Origin: Puniceicoccaceae bacterium K14
GTDB lineage: Bacteria > Verrucomicrobiota > Verrucomicrobiia > Opitutales > Opitutaceae
Assembly: GCA_022538095.1 (NCBI GenBank)
Contig: JAKYXN010000016.1
Coordinates: forward strand, 22,703-86,702
Length of the DNA: 64,000 bases
Direction: 5' to 3'
Shown: positions 9,327 through 16,449 of the stretch, piece after piece
How the letters are laid out: each line of letters begins with the position of its first letter
Position numbering within the stretch: the stretch's first letter is position 1
The notes under the pieces: generated by a model
Seen by the model: only the letters and a program-made list of their open reading frames with translations
Databases searched by the model: none
Told to the model about the DNA's origin: nothing
Translations under genes and position numbers: made by a program

Positions 9327-9997
9327 TATTTGTATGAGATTGGAACTTTGTATCTAATTCTAGCTTCTACAGGCTCGCCATTGCGCTTTGGTGTGCTGTA
9401 TCGAAATGTTTTCATAAAATCTTTTATCATTTGCTCGTATTCGCGATGTGTAGCATCGACAGTTTTTTCGAATCGAACTGTACCGTCTTTTTGGATTATA
9501 CCGTATATGTCGACGTAGCCTTCAACTTTTTGAGCGCTCAGGCTTATTGGGTAGACCATTTTCCCCTGTCTGATTCTCCGTGGCATTTCGTCTAAGTCGC
9601 TTATTTCGAAGAGGCTGATATCTTCCATCGTGTCACTGGCATCCATTCCAACATTACCTAAGCCGAAATCGCCAGCTAATGCATCTCCAACTCCCGGATT
9701 GATCGCCATTTCCAATTGGCTGAGCGACAATTGTTGAGGAGGTGGTTCCATCTCAGGAGTATCCTCAGTCTCTTCTGGTTCTGGAGGTGGCGGTGGCTCC
9801 GGTGGCGGTGGCGGCGGAGGTGGAAGTGATACGTCGAAACTACGGACGGATACATCTGGCTTCTTTATTCCGGCTAAGAATTGAGTGAAAGGAAGCATGA
9901 GAAACATGCCGAACATCAATATTATGGAAATGATGACGCCTTTTGTTACGTTTTCACTAATCTGTGGCTCCCGATAGCCTGTCTTTGTCTTAGGCAT
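9326..9997 (-). CDS. tonB: TonB energy transducer
   Basis: This 223-residue protein has the TonB layout. An N-terminal transmembrane anchor lies at about residues 23-43. A Pro/Glu-rich periplasmic spacer at about 59-90, dominated by runs of P and PEPE, follows. The C-terminal domain ends in RIRYKVPISYK, the strand that contacts the TonB box of receptors. It couples the proton motive force, through ExbB/ExbD, to outer-membrane transport. It is short, as in TonB2-type systems, which compensate with extra partners encoded alongside. It lies 14 bases after exbD. Confidence 0.93.
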   Translation of the reverse strand: MPKTKTGYREPQISENVTKGVIISIILMFGMFLMLPFTQFLAGIKKPDVSVRSFDVSLPPPPPPPPEPPPPPEPEETEDTPEMEPPPQQLSLSQLEMAINPGVGDALAGDFGLGNVGMDASDTMEDISLFEISDLDEMPRRIRQGKMVYPISLSAQKVEGYVDIYGIIQKDGTVRFEKTVDATHREYEQMIKDFMKTFRYSTPKRNGEPVEARIRYKVPISYK

Positions 9998-10011
9998 AGT
10001 ATCTTGATCGA

Positions 10012-10416
10012 TTAGGTGTCTGTAGAAACGTTTACAGTTTCTGCTCCAGCAAGTTTTGCTTCGTCTATGACTCGTATCAATAACTCAGTTGTTACAGATT
10101 TATCTGCCTGGACGATTACAGGCATTTTCTCTTTGGCGCTCAGTTGTCTTACAATTGTTCGAACACCAGTGAGCCCTACTTCTCGTCCGCCATAAACGAC
10201 TTTCCCTTTGTCCGTAATTGCAATCAAAATACTGTTTTTTTCTAAGTCTACAGAGGATGCCGCCTGAGGCTTGTTAACATCCACACCTGTTTCTTCGACG
10301 AAAACTGTAGTAACGATAAAGAATATCAGGAGTATAAATACCATGTCTATTAGAGGCGAAATATTGATTTCGTCGCTCTCTGCTTCGGCTGCTAAAGCTG
10401 ATCTGCGTGTTTTCAT
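10012..10416 (-). CDS. exbD: ExbD biopolymer transport protein
   Basis: The 134-residue protein has a single N-terminal transmembrane helix preceded by [17 protein letters not shown], which includes the conserved Asp needed for proton use in ExbD/TolR. A periplasmic domain follows ([10 protein letters not shown], a typical ExbD/TolR stretch). Its ATG overlaps the stop of the upstream exbB by four bases (10413-10416), so the two are coupled. It partners ExbB to power TonB. Confidence 0.94.
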   Translation of the reverse strand: MKTRRSALAAEAESDEINISPLIDMVFILLIFFIVTTVFVEETGVDVNKPQAASSVDLEKNSILIAITDKGKVVYGGREVGLTGVRTIVRQLSAKEKMPVIVQADKSVTTELLIRVIDEAKLAGAETVNVSTDT

Positions 10417-11027
10417 GCAAGGATAAGGTTTTGATTTCCTTTTTCGTGTTTGATAATTGTGAAAATTTCGAGTCGCGTGAAGAATACGTCTAGCTCGACG
10501 GCCTGTTTCTTCAGGTTTGAAATGATAACGTAGGCTGGAATTGCTAGCACGAGTCCTGTTTGAGTCGTAATGAGAGCTTCGGAAATACCGCCTGCGACAA
10601 GATCAATTGTGTCTCCTCCACTACCAGTCGACATACCAAAGAATGTATTCAACATCCCCATAACAGTTCCGAGTAGGCCAGCGAGTGGAGCAGTGCCTAT
10701 GAGGATGTTCGCAAAGTTGATTCGCCCTTCAATCCTTGGAATATGAGCAGATCTTAGTTCGGAAATCCGACTTCGAATCTCAAAACTGTTTTTGCAATCC
10801 TCCTGACTGTATTTTATGATATCACCAATCTCGCCCTGCGCTTCGTTTGGAGAGTCGATCCAGTGTCGCCACTCGTTTTCGTCATGCTTGAGGTAGTTGT
10901 GTTTTCTCAGGTAAAGATACAGTTCGAATACCCCCAGGTAAATAAAACATCCCAGGGCGAACAGTGGAATCATCAATGCTCCTCCGGCCGTCCAGATTTC
11001 GAGTACTTGATCAATCAAGTTTTCCAT
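10413..11027 (-). CDS. exbB: ExbB proton-channel subunit (short, TonB2-type)
   Basis: The 204-residue MotA/TolQ/ExbB-family protein has three hydrophobic segments. It carries the conserved [20 protein letters not shown] stretch followed by [22 protein letters not shown], the signature of this family's channel helices. It forms the inner-membrane channel with ExbD. It is the second of two ExbB-like proteins in the operon, as in TonB2 clusters where the long paralogue is called TtpC. Confidence 0.94.
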   Translation of the reverse strand: MENLIDQVLEIWTAGGALMIPLFALGCFIYLGVFELYLYLRKHNYLKHDENEWRHWIDSPNEAQGEIGDIIKYSQEDCKNSFEIRSRISELRSAHIPRIEGRINFANILIGTAPLAGLLGTVMGMLNTFFGMSTGSGGDTIDLVAGGISEALITTQTGLVLAIPAYVIISNLKKQAVELDVFFTRLEIFTIIKHEKGNQNLILA

Positions 11028-11047
11028 TACTCTTTGCTAATTTTGGG

Positions 11048-12454
11048 TTATGCGCTGGCTTGCTTTGATTTGTTTATAGCTTTCAACCCGTTAAGAAAGC
11101 TCATTGAAATTCGCTCCATTTTGGAAATGTCGCCTTTTGCTTTCCTAGATAAAATGGCATAAAGGATTAGACTTGGTATTGCCACCACCAGACCAAATTC
11201 AGTGGTTATGAGCGCTTCTGAAATACCTCCTGAGAGAGACTTTGCATCTCCTGTGCCAAAAATTTTGATGCGGTTGAATGTATTTATCATACCGGTTACC
11301 GTACCCAAAAGTCCGAGTAGGGGAGCGACAGCTGCTGTGACTGAAATAAAGGGAAGCAACCTCATTTTAGAAGGCTGAGTTTCTACGATTCGTTCGTACA
11401 TCATTTCATCCAATAGTTCGGTATCAAAGTGAGAGTATTTCACCCCCACTTGTAGCATTTCTCCCACCGGACCTTTGGTTTCGGTTGCTGTTTCCATAGC
11501 TTGGTCCTTCTTGCCTTCGTTTAAAAATACTAAGAGGTCCTGGGTTATGCCTGATTTCGGAGCAGGTGAAGTGTAAAGTTCAACTGCTTTAAATGCGGCC
11601 ACTATAAGCGAAACTATTGCGAAGCCTAGAATTGGATACACCCACAACCCACCTTTTTGAATATGCTCAACAAGGCTTTCCTTGGTTGAGGCGATGGCGA
11701 TCGCGTTAGTGAGCGAAGAATCAAGTGGCGTAAATGATACTTCGCCCTTTACCACCTGAGCGATTTCGTCATCGAACGAACCTTCTGCGATTGTTTCGAC
11801 TGTTGGTTGCAGGGATTGGCCGCGTAGGGTGATCCCGGCCGAACTCCCGTCATCACTAGCGAAAAAGGAAACAGGACCCACAAGTCCAAAAGTTCCCTGT
11901 TCGACAGTTCCAGCTTGAGTAACTGCCATACCCGGAAAGGTCATTCCTCCAATTAGCCCTTTGACTCGATCAATTCCTGTATCGATTACTGATAGTTGCG
12001 CTAAGAGTTTCTCTTTTTCGGAAGCGCCTGGATTGTCTACGATTTCAGTAGCTTCAGTAATGTTATCGGTGTAAAGAGGTAGCTCTGCGATGTCCAAACG
12101 AGATTCGAGCATTCGAATGTATTCAGATGACAAATTCGAAACGTAGTCTATCTCTTCTTTTTGAAGGTCTACTCGTTCAGATAAGGAAGTTAGGTCGCTA
12201 CTAGCGTTGTCTCGAACCCTTGCGGCCTTGTCGCTATCACGACGAACTGTCTTTAGATCAGCCAGAAGAGCTTGTCTTTCTTTTGAAAGCGGAATTTTCT
12301 CGTCGCGGATTATAGATCTTGTATCCGCGAGCTTAGCAAGCGAGTCTTCGAGTTTTTGATCAATGGATGCTTGAGCTCCGGAAAACGATTGCCCTGACAT
12401 TAGGACGGGTATTGCTGTCAAGCAGGTGATTGAAAGGAGTTTAAATGCGTTCAT
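11048..12454 (-). CDS. Long ExbB/TolQ-family protein with periplasmic coiled-coil domain (TtpC-like)
   Basis: With start ATG at 12454 (a longer TTG start at 12484 is less likely) the 468-residue protein begins with a signal peptide (MNAFKLLSITCLTAIPVLMS). A coiled-coil periplasmic region of about 100 residues and a globular part follow. The C-terminal MotA/TolQ/ExbB domain begins near residue 270, with LPFISVTAAVAPLLGLLGTV and [20 protein letters not shown]. This layout matches TtpC of Vibrio TonB2 systems, an added component needed for energy transduction. It sits between the DUF3450 gene and short exbB, as in those loci. Confidence 0.9.
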   Translation of the reverse strand: MNAFKLLSITCLTAIPVLMSGQSFSGAQASIDQKLEDSLAKLADTRSIIRDEKIPLSKERQALLADLKTVRRDSDKAARVRDNASSDLTSLSERVDLQKEEIDYVSNLSSEYIRMLESRLDIAELPLYTDNITEATEIVDNPGASEKEKLLAQLSVIDTGIDRVKGLIGGMTFPGMAVTQAGTVEQGTFGLVGPVSFFASDDGSSAGITLRGQSLQPTVETIAEGSFDDEIAQVVKGEVSFTPLDSSLTNAIAIASTKESLVEHIQKGGLWVYPILGFAIVSLIVAAFKAVELYTSPAPKSGITQDLLVFLNEGKKDQAMETATETKGPVGEMLQVGVKYSHFDTELLDEMMYERIVETQPSKMRLLPFISVTAAVAPLLGLLGTVTGMINTFNRIKIFGTGDAKSLSGGISEALITTEFGLVVAIPSLILYAILSRKAKGDISKMERISMSFLNGLKAINKSKQASA

Positions 12455-12473
12455 GCGTCTTAAATTTGGTATC

Positions 12474-13247
12474 TTATTTATCAAGTTTAACAGGTACTGC
12501 GATGAAGCTGGCTTCTTGGGTGCCCTCGTAAACTCCTACGAGCCCTTTTACTGAATCAGAAATATCGTTATCTACTGTCCAATCCCATCCTTCAGTTCCA
12601 GGCCTGCCGTATCCTGCATAAATTCCACTGGCATCTACGAAATAGGCGGATGCTAGACCGAAATAGAGTTTTGTTACTTCAGCTGTGTTGCCATCGCCGA
12701 TGTCTTGTATCCCGGTATCTTTTGTGACGACACCGTTGAATTTGTCGATGGCCGTTAATATTCCTACGACGTTTTGCAGTCGAGAAGAGATCGGAATATC
12801 GGTATCCAAACTATCCTCAGGCATACGTGATGTGAGGGGCTTGATTTGGCTGATTAATGGGGCGGGAAATAGGGGAAATAAAGATCTTAATGACGTTTCA
12901 TATTTCGACAGTAATGCCTTAACTTCGTCGGAAATTTCACTATAAATTTCTTTTTGTTCGTTAAGTTCCGCTTTTTTGGTTTCTGTTGTGGAAGCGGACT
13001 CTTCATATTCTTCTATCTGCTTTTGCAGTCCTTCGATCTCGCCCTTCATTAGAGATATGGAATCTGCCATTATTTCCTTCTCCATAGCCCAGCGGTGTTT
13101 GTCCTCAGAGATTTGCTTCTCGATGGATATCCATTCAGACAATTTCATTTGAGAATCCTTAATCGGCTCCTCTGATTTTAGGGCAGGGACGCCGATCAAA
13201 GTCAGGCTTGCAGCTGTGATAGTAATAAATCGATTACTGAGTATCAT
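12474..13247 (-). CDS. DUF3450 coiled-coil periplasmic protein of TonB2 cassette
   Basis: The frame extends to a TTG at 13283, but ATG at 13247 gives a clean signal peptide (MILSNRFITITAASLTLIGVPA), so that start is chosen (257 residues). A long coiled coil follows (about residues 30-110, rich in E/K/Q). The C-terminal half contains SRLQNVVGILTAIDKFNG and YFGLASAYFVDASG, features I associate with DUF3450 proteins. Such genes precede ttpC-exbB-exbD-tonB in marine gamma-proteobacteria. Its role is probably structural within the periplasmic TonB assembly. Confidence 0.85.
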   Translation of the reverse strand: MILSNRFITITAASLTLIGVPALKSEEPIKDSQMKLSEWISIEKQISEDKHRWAMEKEIMADSISLMKGEIEGLQKQIEEYEESASTTETKKAELNEQKEIYSEISDEVKALLSKYETSLRSLFPLFPAPLISQIKPLTSRMPEDSLDTDIPISSRLQNVVGILTAIDKFNGVVTKDTGIQDIGDGNTAEVTKLYFGLASAYFVDASGIYAGYGRPGTEGWDWTVDNDISDSVKGLVGVYEGTQEASFIAVPVKLDK

Positions 13248-13330
13248 TTGTAGTAGATGAATGTATTGACAGAATAATTGCAAAATAGCTTTGCGGGTGA
13301 AAGGTCGTTTGAGATGAGAGATTTTTTAAA

Positions 13331-13367
13331 GCCCAGCGTAACGGAAACTATCAAAGTTACGCTGGGC
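13331..13367 (-). terminator. Hairpin between TBDR1 and the TonB cassette
   Basis: A perfect 12-bp GC-rich stem (GCCCAGCGTAAC at 13331-13342 and its complement at 13356-13367) with a 13-base loop lies 26 bases past the TBDR1 stop. On the minus strand it is followed by TTTAAAAAATC, a weak T-run. It may terminate most TBDR1 transcripts while letting some read into the TonB cassette. Confidence 0.65.
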
Positions 13368-13392
13368 CAATTATGTGCTACAGCATGCTCGA

Positions 13393-16056
13393 TTAAAATT
13401 CAGTCTTAAGTGTAAGTGTGAATTGTCGACCACGGTCCGCTAGGACTTGGCCATTATCATCGTTGTAAGAACGTGCTAGCCAAAAGTACTGATCAAATAG
13501 GTTGTAAACGCTCAATGACGCGGTCCAACCTTCAAGAGACGTTCCTGCTTTTCCTGAGTAAGTGACTCCCGCTTCGAAGACCGAGTATGAGTCTACAGGT
13601 TGTGTATTCAAAGTATTGACATAGACATCGTCGAAATACTTTCCTCCGAGATTGAAGCGGAACTGGCCTTTCGTGTAGATGGCATCGAGATTAATGGTAG
13701 TAAAAGGTGTATTACCTAGGTCATTGCCTTCTATGTCTTCGAAAACTGCAAATCCTCCACCACTTAATTCTTCGTATCTAAATCCTTCTGGAATGATTTC
13801 GTTGCCTTCTTCGTCCGTTGGGATTGCGGTTATTGTACCGACACGTAAGTCTTGTTGGAAAGTCGTTTCTTGGAATGCGACAGAACCTACCAGTTTCAAA
13901 CCTTCGATAGGCGTATTCCAAACTCCAGATAGCTCTGCTCCAATTGAATCGACACCGCCAACATTCTGGAAAACGCTGTTCCCAGCTGCTCCAGCATCGG
14001 CCGAATCAACGGGTACTGCGGAAGATAAAATTCTATCAGTGTATTCTATCATGTAAGCTTGGGCTGTATAGCTAAAGTCGCCAATCGTGCCACGGAAGCC
14101 AATATCGATGTTGTCGGAGTATTCTGGTTTTAGAATGTCTGCGTCGAATCCGTCGCCAGCAGTTGTGATGGTTCCGTTGTCAGGAGTCGCCATGTTCTCA
14201 GAGTAGTTCAAGAATAACTCGGAGCTATCTGATACTTTATAGACGATTCCCAACTGCGGAAGAAAGTAGTCATCGTATGATACAGATCGCTCTACTTCCT
14301 CGTTAGCTATCCAATCAGAAAATGCGAGAAAGCCGTGTGCGTCTCTATCCATTTGAATGGCCTTGATACCGAAGATGATATCGAGTTTGCCATCAACCGC
14401 TTTGAATGTATCTTGTACCCACATTTGAGTGACGGTTTGATCGATATAGCGAGTATAGTTCAGGAAGTTGAATTGGTCGTAAAGAAAGGCGCCTGTAATG
14501 CTGCCGCCTTCAAGATTGTAATTCGGACGCTCTGTACCATGGTGATCAACTTCATGCCATCCACCGAAAAGTATTTTATGTTTTTCGGTTTCGTATTCAA
14601 ATGAAGCGGTGATACCCCAGCGATGTCCACCGAAGTTTTCGTCTCGTCCCGTACGTCCGGGAACACCTGCAACAAAAGGATCGTCGTCTTCGGATCCTGA
14701 TGGGGGTGCGACAGTGGGTGCAGATATTGCGTGGTCGGAACTGTATTCTTCTACGGGTTCACCGGCCTCATTGAGAGGATTGCCATTGACGTCGTAGTAC
14801 AATATTCCCCAAATGTCAGTTCTGTCTGGATCGGCTTTGTACGCCGCCCGAATTTGTCCCTCAGCATAGGAAGTTTGACGGCCAAATAAGCCGTAGTTTT
14901 CCTTGTCTTGATAGTATGGTGTAACATTGACTGAGAAATTATCGGAAAACTCGTAGTCTAGGTTGACGCTGTATAGTGTATCCATTCTTCCGTTTCTCCA
15001 GAGGTTGTAGTATTGAGCGTTTACGCCTTCTCCTGCTTCTTCTGAAGGGTCTATATATGTAGGAGGTCCAATATTTCGTCCCTCATCAGACATATCTGCA
15101 TAGTTGAATGATCCTAGATCCGGAAAATCCCATGGTGTGAATTCAATATAACCTTCGCCTGTGCCTCTATAGTTACCTGCTTCTAGGTCTTGCCATTCCT
15201 GCCAGTCTAGGCCAGCTGTATCATAATCGTCTCGATCGTTGAAGACGAACGAGAAAGTAAGGTCCCCCTTTCCGGAAGGCAGTTCGTATTTTGACTTGAA
15301 CTCGTAGCGCTTGTTTTCGCCTTTTGCCAAACCGACAAGTCCACGTGGAGAAAACTCAAAATGGTAAGCACTGAAGTATGACGTTAGCCCTGGTAGAATT
15401 TCTCCAGTGTTGAAACGTCCAAAAAGGCTTATGTGATCGAAGTCTCCGTACGAGGCTTCTAAATAGACGCCTTGTTCATCTGTAGGATCGATAGAAGTGT
15501 ATTGTATTGATCCGCCTAGAGCTTGATAAGCAGGTGTTGTTACATCTCCGGCACCTTGAGATACCTTAATATTCGCTATGTTGGGACCGGATATAATTCT
15601 CCCGATAGGTGTACCATATCTCGCGTCACTATTGCCAACTGGGACTCCATCTAAACTTACTCCCAGGTTATCTATATCGAACGCACGAATACGTATGTCG
15701 TTTCCAAATTCGTAAAACCCGAATGGATCTCGGGTGACAACGTTTACTCCCGGCACTTTATCGATCATTTTTTCCGGCTGTATGCCAGGGAACGAAATGT
15801 CAATGGACTCGAGGTCAAGTGAGTTTGTTGCCCTACTTTCACCCTGTCCAATAGCTTCGAACGATTCTACGATTTCCATCATATCGTCGTCTTGAGCTAT
15901 TAGTAAGGTTGTAGAACCGATTAGACAACTTGCCACGGCAAGCTTGATAAATGGAAGGCTTGATAAGTGTGAGCTGTTAAGCTCAAGCTTTCCATGCATA
16001 CGCGAACGATCGCATTGAATCCCATTGCTTTGGGAAGCAGCATTTAGTTTGGACAT
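13393..16056 (-). CDS. TonB-dependent outer-membrane receptor (TBDR1)
   Basis: This 887-residue receptor has a long N-terminal leader with a hydrophobic core at about residues 38-54. A plug domain follows (roughly residues 75-200; PEKMIDKVPGVNVV, then DIRIRAF...LGVSLDGVPVG and ALGGSIQYTS). The rest is a 22-strand-type barrel ending in an aromatic strand (FTLTLKTEF). It would import a large or scarce ligand powered by TonB. It directly precedes the TonB2-type cassette, so it is probably that system's main client. Upstream is a sigma54-like element and the AAAAAG-ATG-TCC start context. The ligand is unknown; placement among aminotransferases and an amine oxidase suggests a nitrogenous compound. 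Confidence 0.93.
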   Translation of the reverse strand: MSKLNAASQSNGIQCDRSRMHGKLELNSSHLSSLPFIKLAVASCLIGSTTLLIAQDDDMMEIVESFEAIGQGESRATNSLDLESIDISFPGIQPEKMIDKVPGVNVVTRDPFGFYEFGNDIRIRAFDIDNLGVSLDGVPVGNSDARYGTPIGRIISGPNIANIKVSQGAGDVTTPAYQALGGSIQYTSIDPTDEQGVYLEASYGDFDHISLFGRFNTGEILPGLTSYFSAYHFEFSPRGLVGLAKGENKRYEFKSKYELPSGKGDLTFSFVFNDRDDYDTAGLDWQEWQDLEAGNYRGTGEGYIEFTPWDFPDLGSFNYADMSDEGRNIGPPTYIDPSEEAGEGVNAQYYNLWRNGRMDTLYSVNLDYEFSDNFSVNVTPYYQDKENYGLFGRQTSYAEGQIRAAYKADPDRTDIWGILYYDVNGNPLNEAGEPVEEYSSDHAISAPTVAPPSGSEDDDPFVAGVPGRTGRDENFGGHRWGITASFEYETEKHKILFGGWHEVDHHGTERPNYNLEGGSITGAFLYDQFNFLNYTRYIDQTVTQMWVQDTFKAVDGKLDIIFGIKAIQMDRDAHGFLAFSDWIANEEVERSVSYDDYFLPQLGIVYKVSDSSELFLNYSENMATPDNGTITTAGDGFDADILKPEYSDNIDIGFRGTIGDFSYTAQAYMIEYTDRILSSAVPVDSADAGAAGNSVFQNVGGVDSIGAELSGVWNTPIEGLKLVGSVAFQETTFQQDLRVGTITAIPTDEEGNEIIPEGFRYEELSGGGFAVFEDIEGNDLGNTPFTTINLDAIYTKGQFRFNLGGKYFDDVYVNTLNTQPVDSYSVFEAGVTYSGKAGTSLEGWTASLSVYNLFDQYFWLARSYNDDNGQVLADRGRQFTLTLKTEF

Positions 16057-16070
16057 CTTTTTTAGTATTG

Positions 16071-16092
16071 GTTAAGGATTAAAAATCTTAAC
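16071..16092 (-). promoter_or_regulatory. Stem-loop at predicted 5' end of TBDR1 mRNA
   Basis: GTTAAG and CTTAAC (16071-16076 and 16087-16092) form a 6-bp stem with a 10-base loop. If the sigma54-like element at 16104-16119 is used, the transcript would begin at about 16093, immediately before this stem. A 5' terminal stem-loop can protect an mRNA. Confidence 0.4.
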
Positions 16093-16103
16093 GAGGCTCG
16101 CTT

Positions 16104-16119
16104 AGCATAGAAGATGCCA
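16104..16119 (-). promoter_or_regulatory. Sigma54-like -24/-12 promoter of TBDR1
   Basis: On the minus strand the sequence reads TGGCAT-CTTCT-ATGCT, with the invariant GG and GC ten bases apart, as sigma54 promoters require. The -12 GC is 49 nt upstream of the TBDR1 ATG. The same arrangement occurs at three other genes of the cluster. Confidence 0.62.
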
Positions 16120-16260
16120 ATAGGTTCTAAGTCTTGTTTGCTTGTTAGTTGGGTCAAATAACATGGTTAATTGAATACGTATTCTCAGTGTTCTTGTTTG
16201 TTCGATTCTTTCTATTATAAAAGGGAGGTGTCTAAGTGTAGCGTCTAAGTTGTATTGTTT

Positions 16261-16286
16261 TTCATACAGAGTTGCTGTTGTATGAA
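16261..16286. promoter_or_regulatory. Inverted repeat, candidate activator or repressor site
   Basis: TTCATACA and TGTATGAA form a perfect 8-base inverted repeat with a 10-base spacer, in the 393-base gap between the divergent TBDR1 and TBDR2. It lies about 130-180 bases upstream of both predicted sigma54 start sites, the usual distance for a bacterial enhancer-binding protein. The binding protein is unknown. Confidence 0.4.
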
Positions 16287-16388
16287 TGAGATTTGATTAA
16301 GTTATGAATATGTTTAAATTTGAGCTCCTAGATTCATTTTGAAACATTTTGCCGGAGTGTCATTCGGTTCATGTCATAAAGCGAATCT

Positions 16389-16404
16389 TGGCATTTCTAG
16401 TGCT
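16389..16404 (+). promoter_or_regulatory. Sigma54-like -24/-12 promoter of TBDR2-MFS
   Basis: TGGCAT-TTCTA-GTGCT, with GG and GC ten bases apart. The GC is 47 nt upstream of the chosen ATG (16450), matching the spacing at the other cluster genes. The predicted transcription start is about 16415. Confidence 0.58.
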
Positions 16405-16420
16405 ATTAGGCGTCTTTTGA

Positions 16421-16437
16421 TTTCCCAAAATGGGAAA
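16421..16437 (+). promoter_or_regulatory. 5' UTR stem-loop of TBDR2
   Basis: TTTCCCA and TGGGAAA form a 7-bp stem with an AAA loop, between the predicted transcription start and the ATG at 16450. It ends 12 bases before the start codon and could affect ribosome access or mRNA stability. Confidence 0.4.
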
Positions 16438-16449
16438 AAAAGATGTCCT

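Noticed and set aside
9780..9840. GGT/GGC-rich tract as a tandem repeat or microsatellite
   Set aside because: On the minus strand it is the Pro/Glu-rich spacer of TonB, an expected coding repeat.
12455..12484. TTG start of the long ExbB-like gene overlapping the DUF3450 gene
   Set aside because: ATG 12454 directly precedes a good signal peptide; the extension adds a basic stretch that would spoil it.
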